DNA from: Montanilutibacter psychrotolerans
GTDB taxonomy: Bacteria; Pseudomonadota; Gammaproteobacteria; Xanthomonadales; Xanthomonadaceae
NCBI RefSeq assembly: GCF_003719825.1
Contig: NZ_RIBS01000003.1
Span: 470,631-534,630 of the forward strand
DNA length: 64,000 nucleotides
Reading direction: 5' to 3'
Below, in pieces: positions 43,992 through 52,184 of the stretch. Both the position numbers and the translations under genes were made by a program. Position 1 is the first letter of the stretch. Every line of letters starts with the position of its first letter. The notes beneath the pieces are model-generated. The model was given only the letters and a program-made list of their open reading frames with translations. It had not been told where the DNA came from and ran no database searches.

Positions 43992-45392
43992 TCATCGGCC
44001 ATTGGTCACCGGGACCGGCGACATCGTCCGCGCGGGCGACAGCGCGCGGCTGGACCGCACGAAACGCGTACTCAGCAACACCGCGGCAACACTCAGGCCA
44101 CCGATCAGGCCGATCCACATGCCCTTCGGCCCCCAGCCCAGGCCCAGGCCGAGACCGGCGCCCAGCGGCATGCCGATGCCCCAGTAGGCCAGCGCCGCCA
44201 GCAGCATGGGCATGCGCGTGTCCTTGAGGCCACGCAGCGCGCCGGCCGACAGCACCTGCACGCCATCGGGAAACTGGAACGCCGCCGCGTACAACAGCAA
44301 CGAGGCCGCCAGACCGGCAACGGCGGCATCGCGCGTGTAGAAGCTCACCAGCAGGTCGTTGCCGGCCAGCAGTGCCAGCCCCGACAGCAACTGCGTGCCC
44401 AGCACGATCGCGTAACCGGCGTAGGCGGCGCGCCGCACGCCATCGGCGTCGTCGCGACCCAGCGCGTGGCCGACGCGGACGGTGGTCGCCTCGGCCAGAC
44501 CCATCGGGATCATGAAGCACAGGCTGGAGACGTTGATCGCGATCTGGTGCGCCGCCACCGGCACATCGCCCAACCGGCCAATCAGCAGTGCGGTGGTGAT
44601 GAACAGACCACCTTCCATCGCCACGGTCACGCCGATCGGCAGGCCGGTGGCCAGCAGGCCGCGCAGCACCGGCCATTGCGGCGCATCGAAATGCGCGAAC
44701 AGGTTCAGCGAGGCGAAACGACGCGCGCGCCACAGGTACACCGCGAACGCGATCGCCTGCGCCCACATCATCACCGACGACGCGATACCCAGACCGCCCG
44801 CACCCAGTGCCGGCAGGCCCCAGCGCCCCCAGGTCAGCGCGTAGCCCAGCGGGATCAGCAACAGCAGGCCGCCGAAGCCCAGCAGCATGGTGGGCAGCGT
44901 CCAGTGCAGCCCGTCGCTGAGATAGCGCATGCACAGGTACAACGTCAGCGCCGGCACACCCCAGCGGATGCCGTGCAGGAACGCCGCGGCGCCCGGACGG
45001 ATCGCCTCGGCGATGCCCATCGGCGCCAAGGCGTGGACGGCCAGCGACATGAAGGCGAACAACAGCACGCCCAACCCGAGCGCCAGCCACAGCGCCTGGC
45101 GGAACAGCGGGCCGATCGCATCGCGGCGGCCACTGCCGTCCAGTTGCGAGACCGATGCGGGCAACGCCATCAACGTGCCCATCGGCACCATCATCGGCAG
45201 CCAGAACAGCGCGGTGCCCACGGCCACCGCGGCCAGCGTGTCGGTGCCGTGGTGGCCGGCGATGACGCTGTCGACGAAACCGATCAGACCGGTCGAGAGA
45301 TGGCCGAGCACCAGCGGCGCAGCAAGGACGGCGGAGTTGCGGATTTCGCGCGCGAGCGTGGGCGCGGAGGATTGGACGGCGGGGGAAGACAT
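43992..45392 (-). CDS. MATE family efflux transporter (NorM-like)
   Basis: The product has 466 aa with 12 hydrophobic segments, typical of MATE Na+/H+-drug antiporters. Visible motifs include LVLGHLSTGLIGFVDSVIAG in helix 1-2, LGHLSTG then TDTLAAVAVGTALFWLPMMV, AHQIAINVSSLCFMIPMGLA and ATTVRVGHALGRDDADGVRR in the second half, and a GALRGLKDTRMPMLLAAL motif near helix 10. The ATG at 45392 was chosen; an upstream frame adds a charged stretch unlike the family. Confidence 0.93.
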   Translation of the reverse strand: MSSPAVQSSAPTLAREIRNSAVLAAPLVLGHLSTGLIGFVDSVIAGHHGTDTLAAVAVGTALFWLPMMVPMGTLMALPASVSQLDGSGRRDAIGPLFRQALWLALGLGVLLFAFMSLAVHALAPMGIAEAIRPGAAAFLHGIRWGVPALTLYLCMRYLSDGLHWTLPTMLLGFGGLLLLIPLGYALTWGRWGLPALGAGGLGIASSVMMWAQAIAFAVYLWRARRFASLNLFAHFDAPQWPVLRGLLATGLPIGVTVAMEGGLFITTALLIGRLGDVPVAAHQIAINVSSLCFMIPMGLAEATTVRVGHALGRDDADGVRRAAYAGYAIVLGTQLLSGLALLAGNDLLVSFYTRDAAVAGLAASLLLYAAAFQFPDGVQVLSAGALRGLKDTRMPMLLAALAYWGIGMPLGAGLGLGLGWGPKGMWIGLIGGLSVAAVLLSTRFVRSSRALSPARTMSPVPVTNGR

Positions 45393-45517
45393 CAAGACAA
45401 CCAGACGCGTGGCTGCGGTCGCGCGGCCGCAACGAGATGGCGGGCGCTGGCACCGGGACACGGCGGACGGCTATCTTAACGATCTCCCCGTGAATGCCCG
45501 CCGCGAAGCCGCGAACC

Positions 45518-46849
45518 ATGAGTAGCCCCTCCTCCGCGACCGATCACGGACACGCCACGCCAGCTGCGTGCGAGAACTGCGAGACACCGCTGCATGGCCA
45601 CTTCTGCCATGCCTGCGGCCAGTCCGTGCACAGCCCGGTGCGCAACTTCGGCCATGCGGTCGAGGAGGTGTTCGAGTCGTTCTGGCACCTCGATGGCCGC
45701 ATCTTCCGCACCTTGCGCGGACTGCTGTCGCCGGGCCGGGTCGCGATCGGCTACCTCGCCGGCCATCGCGCGCGCTATGTCGCGCCGTTGCGGCTGTTCG
45801 TGATCGTGACTGTGCTGACCTTCTTCGTCGGCCAGTCGGTGATCCATTTCGACAGTCCCATCAAGCCGACGGTGGAACTGGACGACGGCGGCGATGGATC
45901 GTCCATCGAGACCGCCAGGACGCAGGCCGAGGTCGATACCCGCCTCGAAGAAGGTCTGAACACGCTGACGCAGGCGCGCACGGCGATGGAAGTCACGCCC
46001 GTCACGGCCGCCCGCACCGCCGGGATGAAGGCGCTCGACGTCAGCGCTGCCGCGCTGCGCGAACAGGCCCGCAGGCGCAGCCAGGCACTGCAGGCCGCCG
46101 GCAAGGCCGCCTCGACCGGCGACACGCGCGCGTCCAACGCGATCCCGGCCAGCAAGCCCGCGCCGGCGGTCCCCGGCGCGGCGTCCAAGCCTCCGGGCGA
46201 CGACGTCGCGGCCACCGACACCGGGCCCAAGGCCGGCGCCGGCACTACCGCGGCCGACGGCAAGAACAAGGACGACGTGATGGGGGAGGTGTTCTCCCAG
46301 GGCGTCAACCCGTGGCACGAGACGCGCAACCCGTTGCGGGTGGAGTGGCTGCCGGCATTCGGCAATCGCTGGCTCAACCGCCAGATCGGCCGGGCGCAGC
46401 GCAACATCCCGCGCTTCAAACAAGACCCCGAGCTGTTCAAGAACGCGATGATCGGCGCGATCCCGTCGGCGTTGTTCGTGCTGGTGCCGGTGTTCGCGCT
46501 GCTGCTCAAGCTGGGCTACATCACCACCGGCCGGGTCTACCTGGAGCACCTGGTGGTGGCGCTCTACAGCCATGCCTATCTGTGCCTGGCGGTGCTGGTG
46601 ATGTTCCTGCTGATGGCGCTGATGGCCTGGCTGGAAACGCATTGGTCGCCGGGCGTCGTCCTGGTCGGCTTCGCCGAGTTCTTCCTGTGGTGCTGGATGC
46701 CGACCTACCTGTTGCTGATGCAGAAGCGGGTGTACGGGCAGGGCTGGTTGCTGACGCTGACCAAGTTCCTGACGCTGGGCTTCCTGTACTTCTTGCTGAT
46801 GACGCTGGCGATGCTGTTCGTGATCATCGCCGGCGTGGTGCGCGCGTGA
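45518..46849 (+). CDS. DUF3667 family membrane protein
   Basis: The product has 443 aa from the ATG at 45518. The N-terminus has a zinc-ribbon-like Cys pair set (CENCETPLHGHFCHACGQSV), then VRNFGHAVEEVFESFWHLDG and RIFRTLRGLLSPGRVAIGYL, the DUF3667 hallmark. After the first helix (PLRLFVIVTVLTFFVGQSVI) a long Ala-rich periplasmic or cytosolic loop of about 200 residues follows, longer than usual, then three to four helices. Family function is unknown. Its stop overlaps a DUF4286 gene. Confidence 0.88.
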   Translation: MSSPSSATDHGHATPAACENCETPLHGHFCHACGQSVHSPVRNFGHAVEEVFESFWHLDGRIFRTLRGLLSPGRVAIGYLAGHRARYVAPLRLFVIVTVLTFFVGQSVIHFDSPIKPTVELDDGGDGSSIETARTQAEVDTRLEEGLNTLTQARTAMEVTPVTAARTAGMKALDVSAAALREQARRRSQALQAAGKAASTGDTRASNAIPASKPAPAVPGAASKPPGDDVAATDTGPKAGAGTTAADGKNKDDVMGEVFSQGVNPWHETRNPLRVEWLPAFGNRWLNRQIGRAQRNIPRFKQDPELFKNAMIGAIPSALFVLVPVFALLLKLGYITTGRVYLEHLVVALYSHAYLCLAVLVMFLLMALMAWLETHWSPGVVLVGFAEFFLWCWMPTYLLLMQKRVYGQGWLLTLTKFLTLGFLYFLLMTLAMLFVIIAGVVRA

Positions 46850-47160
46850 GCGGCGTGATCTACGAGGTCAACCTCGACATCGACGCGGCCATCGAACACG
46901 ACTACCGCGCCTGGCTGGCCGCGCACATCGACGAGATCCTCGCCCTGCCCGGTTTCACGGCGGCACGATTGTTCGAACAGGATGAACCCGCTGCCGAGCC
47001 GGGCCGGCTGCGGCTGTGCGTGCAGTACACGCTGGTCGACGCCACCGCGTTGGCCACTTACCTGGCCGAGCACGCACCGCGCATGCGCGGGGAGGGCATT
47101 GCCCGCTTCGGCACGCGATTCAGCGCAACGCGACGGGTGCTGCGCGAGACGACACGCTGA
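46846..47160 (+). CDS. DUF4286 family protein
   Basis: The product has 104 aa starting from a GTG that overlaps the upstream stop (GTGA); a second GTG lies three codons later. The pattern VIYEVNLDIDAAIEHDYRAW, LAAHIDEILALPGFTAARLF, RLRLCVQYTLVDATALATYL, AEHAPRMRGEGIARFGTRF is that of the DUF4286 (dimeric alpha-beta barrel-like) family. It is probably a cytosolic protein translated together with the DUF3667 gene. Its function is unknown. Confidence 0.85.
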   Translation: MSGVIYEVNLDIDAAIEHDYRAWLAAHIDEILALPGFTAARLFEQDEPAAEPGRLRLCVQYTLVDATALATYLAEHAPRMRGEGIARFGTRFSATRRVLRETTR

Positions 47161-47263
47161 CGGTTACGCCGTCCGGGTAGACGCGGCGCTACCAAGTGCT
47201 GGTACCGGTTCGGGCGCAATGGCGATCGCAACCGCGATCACCGCCGTCGGGCGGTCCAATCGC

Positions 47264-47941
47264 CTACTGGTCCAGGCGACGCCAAAGCCACGCAGCGCGG
47301 TTGCCGCTGCTGGTGGCCAGCAATTCCTTGCGCAACGCCGGGCGGTCCTGCGGGGCGGTGCGCTGCACCAGCACCGCCAGATCGGCGCGCTGTGCCGGCG
47401 TCATGTCGCGCAGGCAGTGCAGCATCGGCGCGTGTTCGGCCTCGGGCAGCTGGGCCAGCAGTGGCTGCAACCGGGCGTAGTCCGGGCCCAGCACCGGGCC
47501 GAGCAGCCAACCGCGTTGCAGGCGTCGGTCCAACGCATCGAACTGCGCGCGCAGTGCCTTGCGCGCGTCGTCGGGCAGCGTCCGATAGGTCGCGGCGGCA
47601 GCGGCGACCTGCTCGCGCTCGGCGTTCGGCAGCGCCTGCCAGGCCAGGTAACGCTCGCGTTGGCGGCCTCGCTCGATCGCGGGCAGGCGATCCCAGGCGG
47701 CGGCGCGGCGGGTGAACGCGGCGCGCTGCGTCGGCGACCAGCTCGCCCATTGCGCGGATTGCCGCTGCAGCGCGTCGCGCGCGGCTGCGGGCAGGCGGTC
47801 CAGCACCGCAGCGAACTCGCCCGGCACCGCGGCGATCGCGCTCCCCACCAACACCAGGCTCAACAACGCCCCGGCCAGTGGACGCCCGGTCGACCGGACA
47901 GATGTCGCGCGGCGGGAGGCCGGATCCTCAGAGCAGCGCAT
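47264..47941 (-). CDS. Exported DUF3106 domain protein
   Basis: The product has 225 aa with an N-terminal signal or anchor (GALLSLVLVGSAIAAV). The mature part is helical, rich in W-x-x-L-P and Arg-Glu patterns (ALQRQSAQWASWSPTQRAAF, TRRAAAWDRLPAIERGRQRE), the DUF3106 pattern. Its start overlaps the end of the sigma-like gene by 14 bp, so they form an operon. In related bacteria this pair follows an extracytoplasmic sigma-like gene, but no partner sigma is seen here. Confidence 0.8.
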   Translation of the reverse strand: MRCSEDPASRRATSVRSTGRPLAGALLSLVLVGSAIAAVPGEFAAVLDRLPAAARDALQRQSAQWASWSPTQRAAFTRRAAAWDRLPAIERGRQRERYLAWQALPNAEREQVAAAAATYRTLPDDARKALRAQFDALDRRLQRGWLLGPVLGPDYARLQPLLAQLPEAEHAPMLHCLRDMTPAQRADLAVLVQRTAPQDRPALRKELLATSSGNRAAWLWRRLDQ

Positions 47942-48905
47942 CGGTCTCTCCCGGCGCGTCGGCCGCCGGCTCGGTGCCGTCGACCACCGGAGCGGCCTCG
48001 TCGGACAGCCCCGGATCGACCGGCGCCTGCCCGGCCAACCAGGCGTGGAAATCCAGGTCGGTCGACGCGGCCAGCCCGTCCGGGTCGGCCAGCAGGGCGA
48101 AATCGGGATGGGAGATCAGTCCAGCCTCGACCCCGTAACGCGCCAGCGGCGGCTCGGCCACCGCCAGCGAGCGCACGGTCACGCCGCCGAATTGCTGGCC
48201 AAGCAGGCGATCGAGGGGCCAGAAGAAGGTTGCCGTGAAGGCCGCCGCGCATGCCAGCAGCAATAGCCACAGCAGGGCCAGCAACCCGCGCCGCGACCAG
48301 GAGCGCGCCGGGCGACCCGTCGACCGCCCGGCAGGTGCGGCGGTCGATGCCTCCGGCGCACCGGCCAGCACCGCGTCGCGGGCCTGGCCCAGCGCGAGCA
48401 GCCGTTGCGGCGAAAGGATCTTGATGCGGCGCTGGACCTGGTCACGCAGTCGCTGCCAGGCCAGCGGGTCGGGCTCGCCGTCCGGGCCATGCGGCAGCGC
48501 CCGCTGCAGGGCCACCCGGTAGGCCGGAACCGGCACCCCGAGCGCCGCGGCGGCCTCGCCTTCGGACAATCCCGCGGCCAGCCGCAGCAGCAGCGCCGCA
48601 CGCGGCCCGCCGCCCAGCTCACCCAGGTTGTCGGTGGCATCCAGCGGCAGCGACACCGGGGTGCGCTCGCGCAACCGCGGCTCGGCCAGAAGCAGCGCCC
48701 AGAACCGGCTCGGCCAGTCGCTCATGGCCAGGTCGGCGGCCTCGGCCCGGAAATGGCGCATCGCCGCGATCACCACCGCGTCGCCGGCCGCGGCATCGCC
48801 GGCCTGCAGCTCGGCCAGCACCGCCGCGCGACGTTCCACGCCACGCAGGAAAGCCGACAACGCCGCCGGCGCGGCGGACCATGACGAGGGGGAGACGTGG
48901 GTCAT
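47928..48905 (-). CDS. Membrane protein with sigma-region-4-like helix-turn-helix
   Basis: The product has 325 aa from the ATG at 48905. The N-terminal half is helical with FLRGVERRAAVLAELQAGDA, AMRHFRAEAADLAMSDWPSR, then LLLRLAAGLSEGEAAAALGV, PVPAYRVALQRALPHG, which reads like region 4 of an ECF sigma factor (L-xx-GLS-xx-EAA-x-LG-x). A membrane helix (GLLALLWLLLLACAAAFTAT) and an acidic extracytoplasmic tail follow. The fusion is unusual: sigma-like DNA-reading part inside, sensor-like part outside. Canonical region 2 is not evident. It could be a membrane-held regulator or a pseudo-sigma. Confidence 0.6.
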   Translation of the reverse strand: MTHVSPSSWSAAPAALSAFLRGVERRAAVLAELQAGDAAAGDAVVIAAMRHFRAEAADLAMSDWPSRFWALLLAEPRLRERTPVSLPLDATDNLGELGGGPRAALLLRLAAGLSEGEAAAALGVPVPAYRVALQRALPHGPDGEPDPLAWQRLRDQVQRRIKILSPQRLLALGQARDAVLAGAPEASTAAPAGRSTGRPARSWSRRGLLALLWLLLLACAAAFTATFFWPLDRLLGQQFGGVTVRSLAVAEPPLARYGVEAGLISHPDFALLADPDGLAASTDLDFHAWLAGQAPVDPGLSDEAAPVVDGTEPAADAPGETDALL

Positions 48906-49370
48906 CGGAAGGGTTTCACCATGCCCGCATGATAGCCACGCCGCCCCCACGATTAACGCTTGACAACCCGTCGCGACGGGCGCGAGCAAAGCCCGACGCG
49001 GCTTGTGGGCAAAAGCGGTTGTGCACAGCAGTAACGGAACCGTAACCCGGAGGCTGTCAAGCCCCATCCGGGACCGTATGACCGTCATGTTTCACGGCTA
49101 AACAATTGATATTCAAGCGAATATCCGGCATGGCGATTTTTTCACCAACGTAGCCGCAGGGCTTGTCGTTGCGGGATTGCGCAATTTTGCAGACACACGA
49201 TTCACAGACTTATCCACAGCCGGTGTGGATAAGGGCGTTTTCCCTTTTCCCACGGTAACTTGCGTGACGTTCGTCAGGTTTTTGGGAGCATTGACACGCA
49301 ACTGCCATGGGCCTTTTTTCGGGCGCTCGCGGACGGGTCCGGATTCCTCGGCATCGCCTAGACTTTGCCG
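48906..49370. other. Long upstream region of priA with palindromes and DnaA boxes
   Basis: No ORF is supported here. The stretch from 49095 to 49260 is AT-rich for this genome. It holds GATATTC-AAGC-GAATATC (49108-49125), CTTATCCACA-GCCGG-TGTGGATAAG (49209-49233) and TGACG-TT-CGTCA (49264-49275). It separates priA from the divergent sigma-like gene. Confidence 0.6.
49209..49233. promoter_or_regulatory. Palindrome of two perfect DnaA boxes upstream of priA
   Basis: TTATCCACA at 49210-49218 and its inverse TGTGGATAA at 49224-49232 are both perfect high-affinity DnaA boxes, 5 bp apart and head to head. The pair lies 140 bp before priA. It may link priA expression to DnaA. Confidence 0.65.
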
Positions 49371-51605
49371 ATGCCCCCGACCTCCGATCCGACCGCCAGC
49401 CCCGGGCCGCCCGCCGTCTGGCGCGTGGCCGTGCCGGTGCCGCTGGCGCGGCTGTTCGACTACCTGCCGGCGCCGGGTGAACAGGCCCGCGATGCGCACG
49501 TCGGCTGCCGGGTTCGCGTGCCGTTCGGCAGCCGCGAACTGGTCGGAGTGATCGCCCAGGTTGCCCCACGCGACCCCGACGCTCCCGAGCCCAAGCCGGC
49601 GCTGGCCCTGCTCGACGGCGCGCCGCTGTTCGCTGGCGAGCTGCTGGAATCGCTGCAATGGCTGGCGCGTTACACCCACGCGCCGCTGGGCGAGGTGTTT
49701 GCCACTGCGTTGCCGGCGCCACTGCGCCACGGCGAGCCACTGCCCGACAGCCGCAGCTGGGCCTGGCGGTTGACCGAGGCGGGGCAAACTGCCCTGGCCG
49801 GCCTGCGGGCCGGAAAGCCCCGTGCGCTGGCCACCTTGCTGTCGCGCAACCCGCTCGACGAAGACGCCCTGGACGACGCTTCCCCCGGCTGGCGGGCCGC
49901 CGCACGCGCGCTGGGCAAGCGCGCGCTGGTCGAACGCTACCCGTTGCATGCCGCGCCGACCGCACACGCCGACACGCCAATCAGCCCGTTCACGCTCGGC
50001 GAGGGCCAACGGGCTGCGGTGGATGCGGTGCTGGCCGCGCGCGACGGCTTTGCGGCGCTGCTGCTGGACGGCGTCACCGGCAGCGGCAAGACCGAGGTCT
50101 ACCTGCAGGCGATCGCCGACTGCCTGGCCCGCGGAAAGCAGGCGCTGGTGCTGGTGCCCGAGATCGGCCTGACCCCACAGACGCTGGCGCGTTTCCGCGC
50201 CCGATTGGGGGTGCCGGTGCACGCGCTGCACTCGGGCCTGTCCGACGGCGAGCGGGCGCGCACTTGGGCCGCGGCCGCGCGCGGCGATGCGCGGGTGGTG
50301 GTGGGCACGCGCTCGTCGGTGTTCCTGCCGCTGCCCGAGGCCGGGCTGCTGGTGGTCGACGAAGAACACGACGGCAGCTTCAAGCAGCTTGATGGCATCC
50401 GCTACCACGCCCGCGACTTCGCCCTGGTGCGGGCCAAGGCACTGGGCGTGCCGGTGCTGCTGGGCAGCGCCACGCCGTCGCTGGAATCGCTGCGCAACGC
50501 CCAGGCCGGCCGGTACGCCCACCTGCGCCTGCGCGAACGCGCCGGCGTCGCGCTGCCGCCCAGCGTGCGCGTGGTCGACGTGCGCAAGCGGCCTCTCGAG
50601 GCGGGGCTGTCGCCGGAGTTGTTCGAGGCGGTGAGTCAGGCACTGGCCGCCGGCGGCCAGGTGCTGGTGTTCAAGAACCGCCGCGGCTACGCGCCGGTGC
50701 TGCTGTGCCACGACTGCGGCTGGAGCGCGCAATGCCAGCGCTGCGACGCGCCGATGACCGTGCATGCCGGTGGCCATCGCCTGCAATGCCATCACTGCGG
50801 TGCGCGACGACCCGCGCCCAACGCCTGCCCCGATTGCGGCGGCCTGGCGCTGCAATCGCAGGGTGCCGGCACCGAGCGCATCGAGGAGGCGCTGCTGGCC
50901 CGCTTTCCTGGCGTGCCGGTACTGCGTATCGACCGCGGGTCGACCCAGCGCCGCGACGCGATGGAGGCGATGCTGGCCAAATTCGGTCGTGAACCCGGCA
51001 TCCTGGTCGGCACGCAGATGCTGGCCAAGGGCCACGACCTGCCAAACCTGACCCTGGTGGCGGTGGTGGGCATCGACGAAGGCCTGTTCTCGGCCGATTT
51101 CCGCGCACCGGAGAAACTCGCCCAGTTGCTGGTGCAGGTGGCCGGGCGCGCCGGCCGCGCCGAGAAGGCCGGCCTGGTGCTGCTGCAGACCCACCACCCC
51201 GAGCACCCGCTGCTGGCCACGCTGCTGTCGGGCGGGTACGGCGCCTTTGCACAGGCCGAGCTGGTGCAACGCGAGGACGCGGGGTTCCCGCCGTTCACGC
51301 ACATGGCGATGTTCCGCGCCGAGGCCACCGAGGTCACGGTCGCCAATGCCTTCCTGTTGGCCGCCAGGCGGACCCTGGAAGCGGCCGTGCCCGCTGCGGA
51401 CGCCAGCACGCTCGAAATCAACGGCCCGCTCCCGGCGCCGATGCCGCGCCGCGCCGGCTACCAGCGCACCCAGTTGCTGATTTCCGCGCCCGATCGCCGC
51501 CAGTTGCACGCCACCCTCACCGCCGCCCTGCCCGCGGTCCACGCCCTGCCCGAAGCCCGCAAGGTGCGCTGGTCGCTCGACGTGGACCCGGTGGATCTCT
51601 ACTGA
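49371..51605 (+). CDS. priA: Primosomal protein N' (replication restart helicase PriA)
   Basis: The product has 744 aa. PriA rebuilds replication forks at stalled sites. The N-terminal 3'-DNA-binding domain (VPLARLFDYLPAPGEQARDA, RVRVPFGSRELVGVIAQVA) is followed by helicase motifs: Walker A LDGVTGSGKTEVYLQAI, the DEEHDGSFKQ motif II, GSATPSLESLRN, and LVGTQMLAKGHDLPNLTLV with VQVAGRAGRAEKAG. The zinc-binding insert has eight Cys (CHDCGWSAQCQRCDAPM, CHHCGARRPAPNACPDCGG). The ATG at 49371 was preferred to a TTG two codons upstream. Confidence 0.97.
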   Translation: MPPTSDPTASPGPPAVWRVAVPVPLARLFDYLPAPGEQARDAHVGCRVRVPFGSRELVGVIAQVAPRDPDAPEPKPALALLDGAPLFAGELLESLQWLARYTHAPLGEVFATALPAPLRHGEPLPDSRSWAWRLTEAGQTALAGLRAGKPRALATLLSRNPLDEDALDDASPGWRAAARALGKRALVERYPLHAAPTAHADTPISPFTLGEGQRAAVDAVLAARDGFAALLLDGVTGSGKTEVYLQAIADCLARGKQALVLVPEIGLTPQTLARFRARLGVPVHALHSGLSDGERARTWAAAARGDARVVVGTRSSVFLPLPEAGLLVVDEEHDGSFKQLDGIRYHARDFALVRAKALGVPVLLGSATPSLESLRNAQAGRYAHLRLRERAGVALPPSVRVVDVRKRPLEAGLSPELFEAVSQALAAGGQVLVFKNRRGYAPVLLCHDCGWSAQCQRCDAPMTVHAGGHRLQCHHCGARRPAPNACPDCGGLALQSQGAGTERIEEALLARFPGVPVLRIDRGSTQRRDAMEAMLAKFGREPGILVGTQMLAKGHDLPNLTLVAVVGIDEGLFSADFRAPEKLAQLLVQVAGRAGRAEKAGLVLLQTHHPEHPLLATLLSGGYGAFAQAELVQREDAGFPPFTHMAMFRAEATEVTVANAFLLAARRTLEAAVPAADASTLEINGPLPAPMPRRAGYQRTQLLISAPDRRQLHATLTAALPAVHALPEARKVRWSLDVDPVDLY

Positions 51606-51793
51606 GCCATTCGGCCGCTCCGTCACGGCGCGCCGCCGCGCGGCGCGGTGCGACCCGCCTGCGCCGCCCGACCAGCAACGGCGCAGCTACCATCGAGTTC
51701 TCCGTCGCGTTTCCCGTTGGGCACCAACGATGAAGGCACTGCCCCGCCGCTCCGTGGCCACGTCGGCGCACGCACCGATCGCAACCGCCGACC

Positions 51794-52099
51794 ATGCCAA
51801 AGAAGCTGATGACGTGCATCCATCTCCAACCGATCGAATCGGCGATCCGCGCCGGGGGCATCGCCGTCGCTGCAAGCGGCGACTGGTGGGGCAGTGGCAG
51901 TACCGCCAACGTGACCTTCGATTGCGTGCTGGATCGCCGTGCGATCGAGCGCCGTTTCGCGCCGCCGGCGTTCGTGCATTGGCACGAGTACGACGGGCGC
52001 GGGGCTGGTCACGAGGCCGGCTTCGACTGCACACAATGCGGATCGCTGCTGGTGGGCGGCTTCAAGAAGTACGGTGGCAGGCGATGGCCGTCCGGATGA
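51794..52099 (+). CDS. Small hypothetical protein with C-terminal Cys-x-x-Cys
   Basis: The product has 101 aa; the start may be the ATG at 51794 or the Met six codons later. The middle contains SGDWWGSGSTANVTFDCVLD, RRAIERRFAPPAFVHWHEYD; the end has AGFDCTQCGSLLVGGFKKYG, with a CxxC that could bind zinc. Coding character (third-position GC) supports a real gene. Two flanking genes point toward it from the other strand on the right. No family was recognised. Confidence 0.55.
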   Translation: MPKKLMTCIHLQPIESAIRAGGIAVAASGDWWGSGSTANVTFDCVLDRRAIERRFAPPAFVHWHEYDGRGAGHEAGFDCTQCGSLLVGGFKKYGGRRWPSG

Positions 52100-52184
52100 G
52101 GTGAAAGCAGGTGCGGCGCGGCTCGTGATGGAGCAGCCGCGACCGAACCGTCGCGATGCGTCCCGCCCGCGATAGGTTCCGCGC

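Noticed and set aside
48906..49370. Chromosomal replication origin
   Set aside because: Only two DnaA boxes are perfect, and neither dnaA nor dnaN is near; a regulatory role upstream of priA is simpler.
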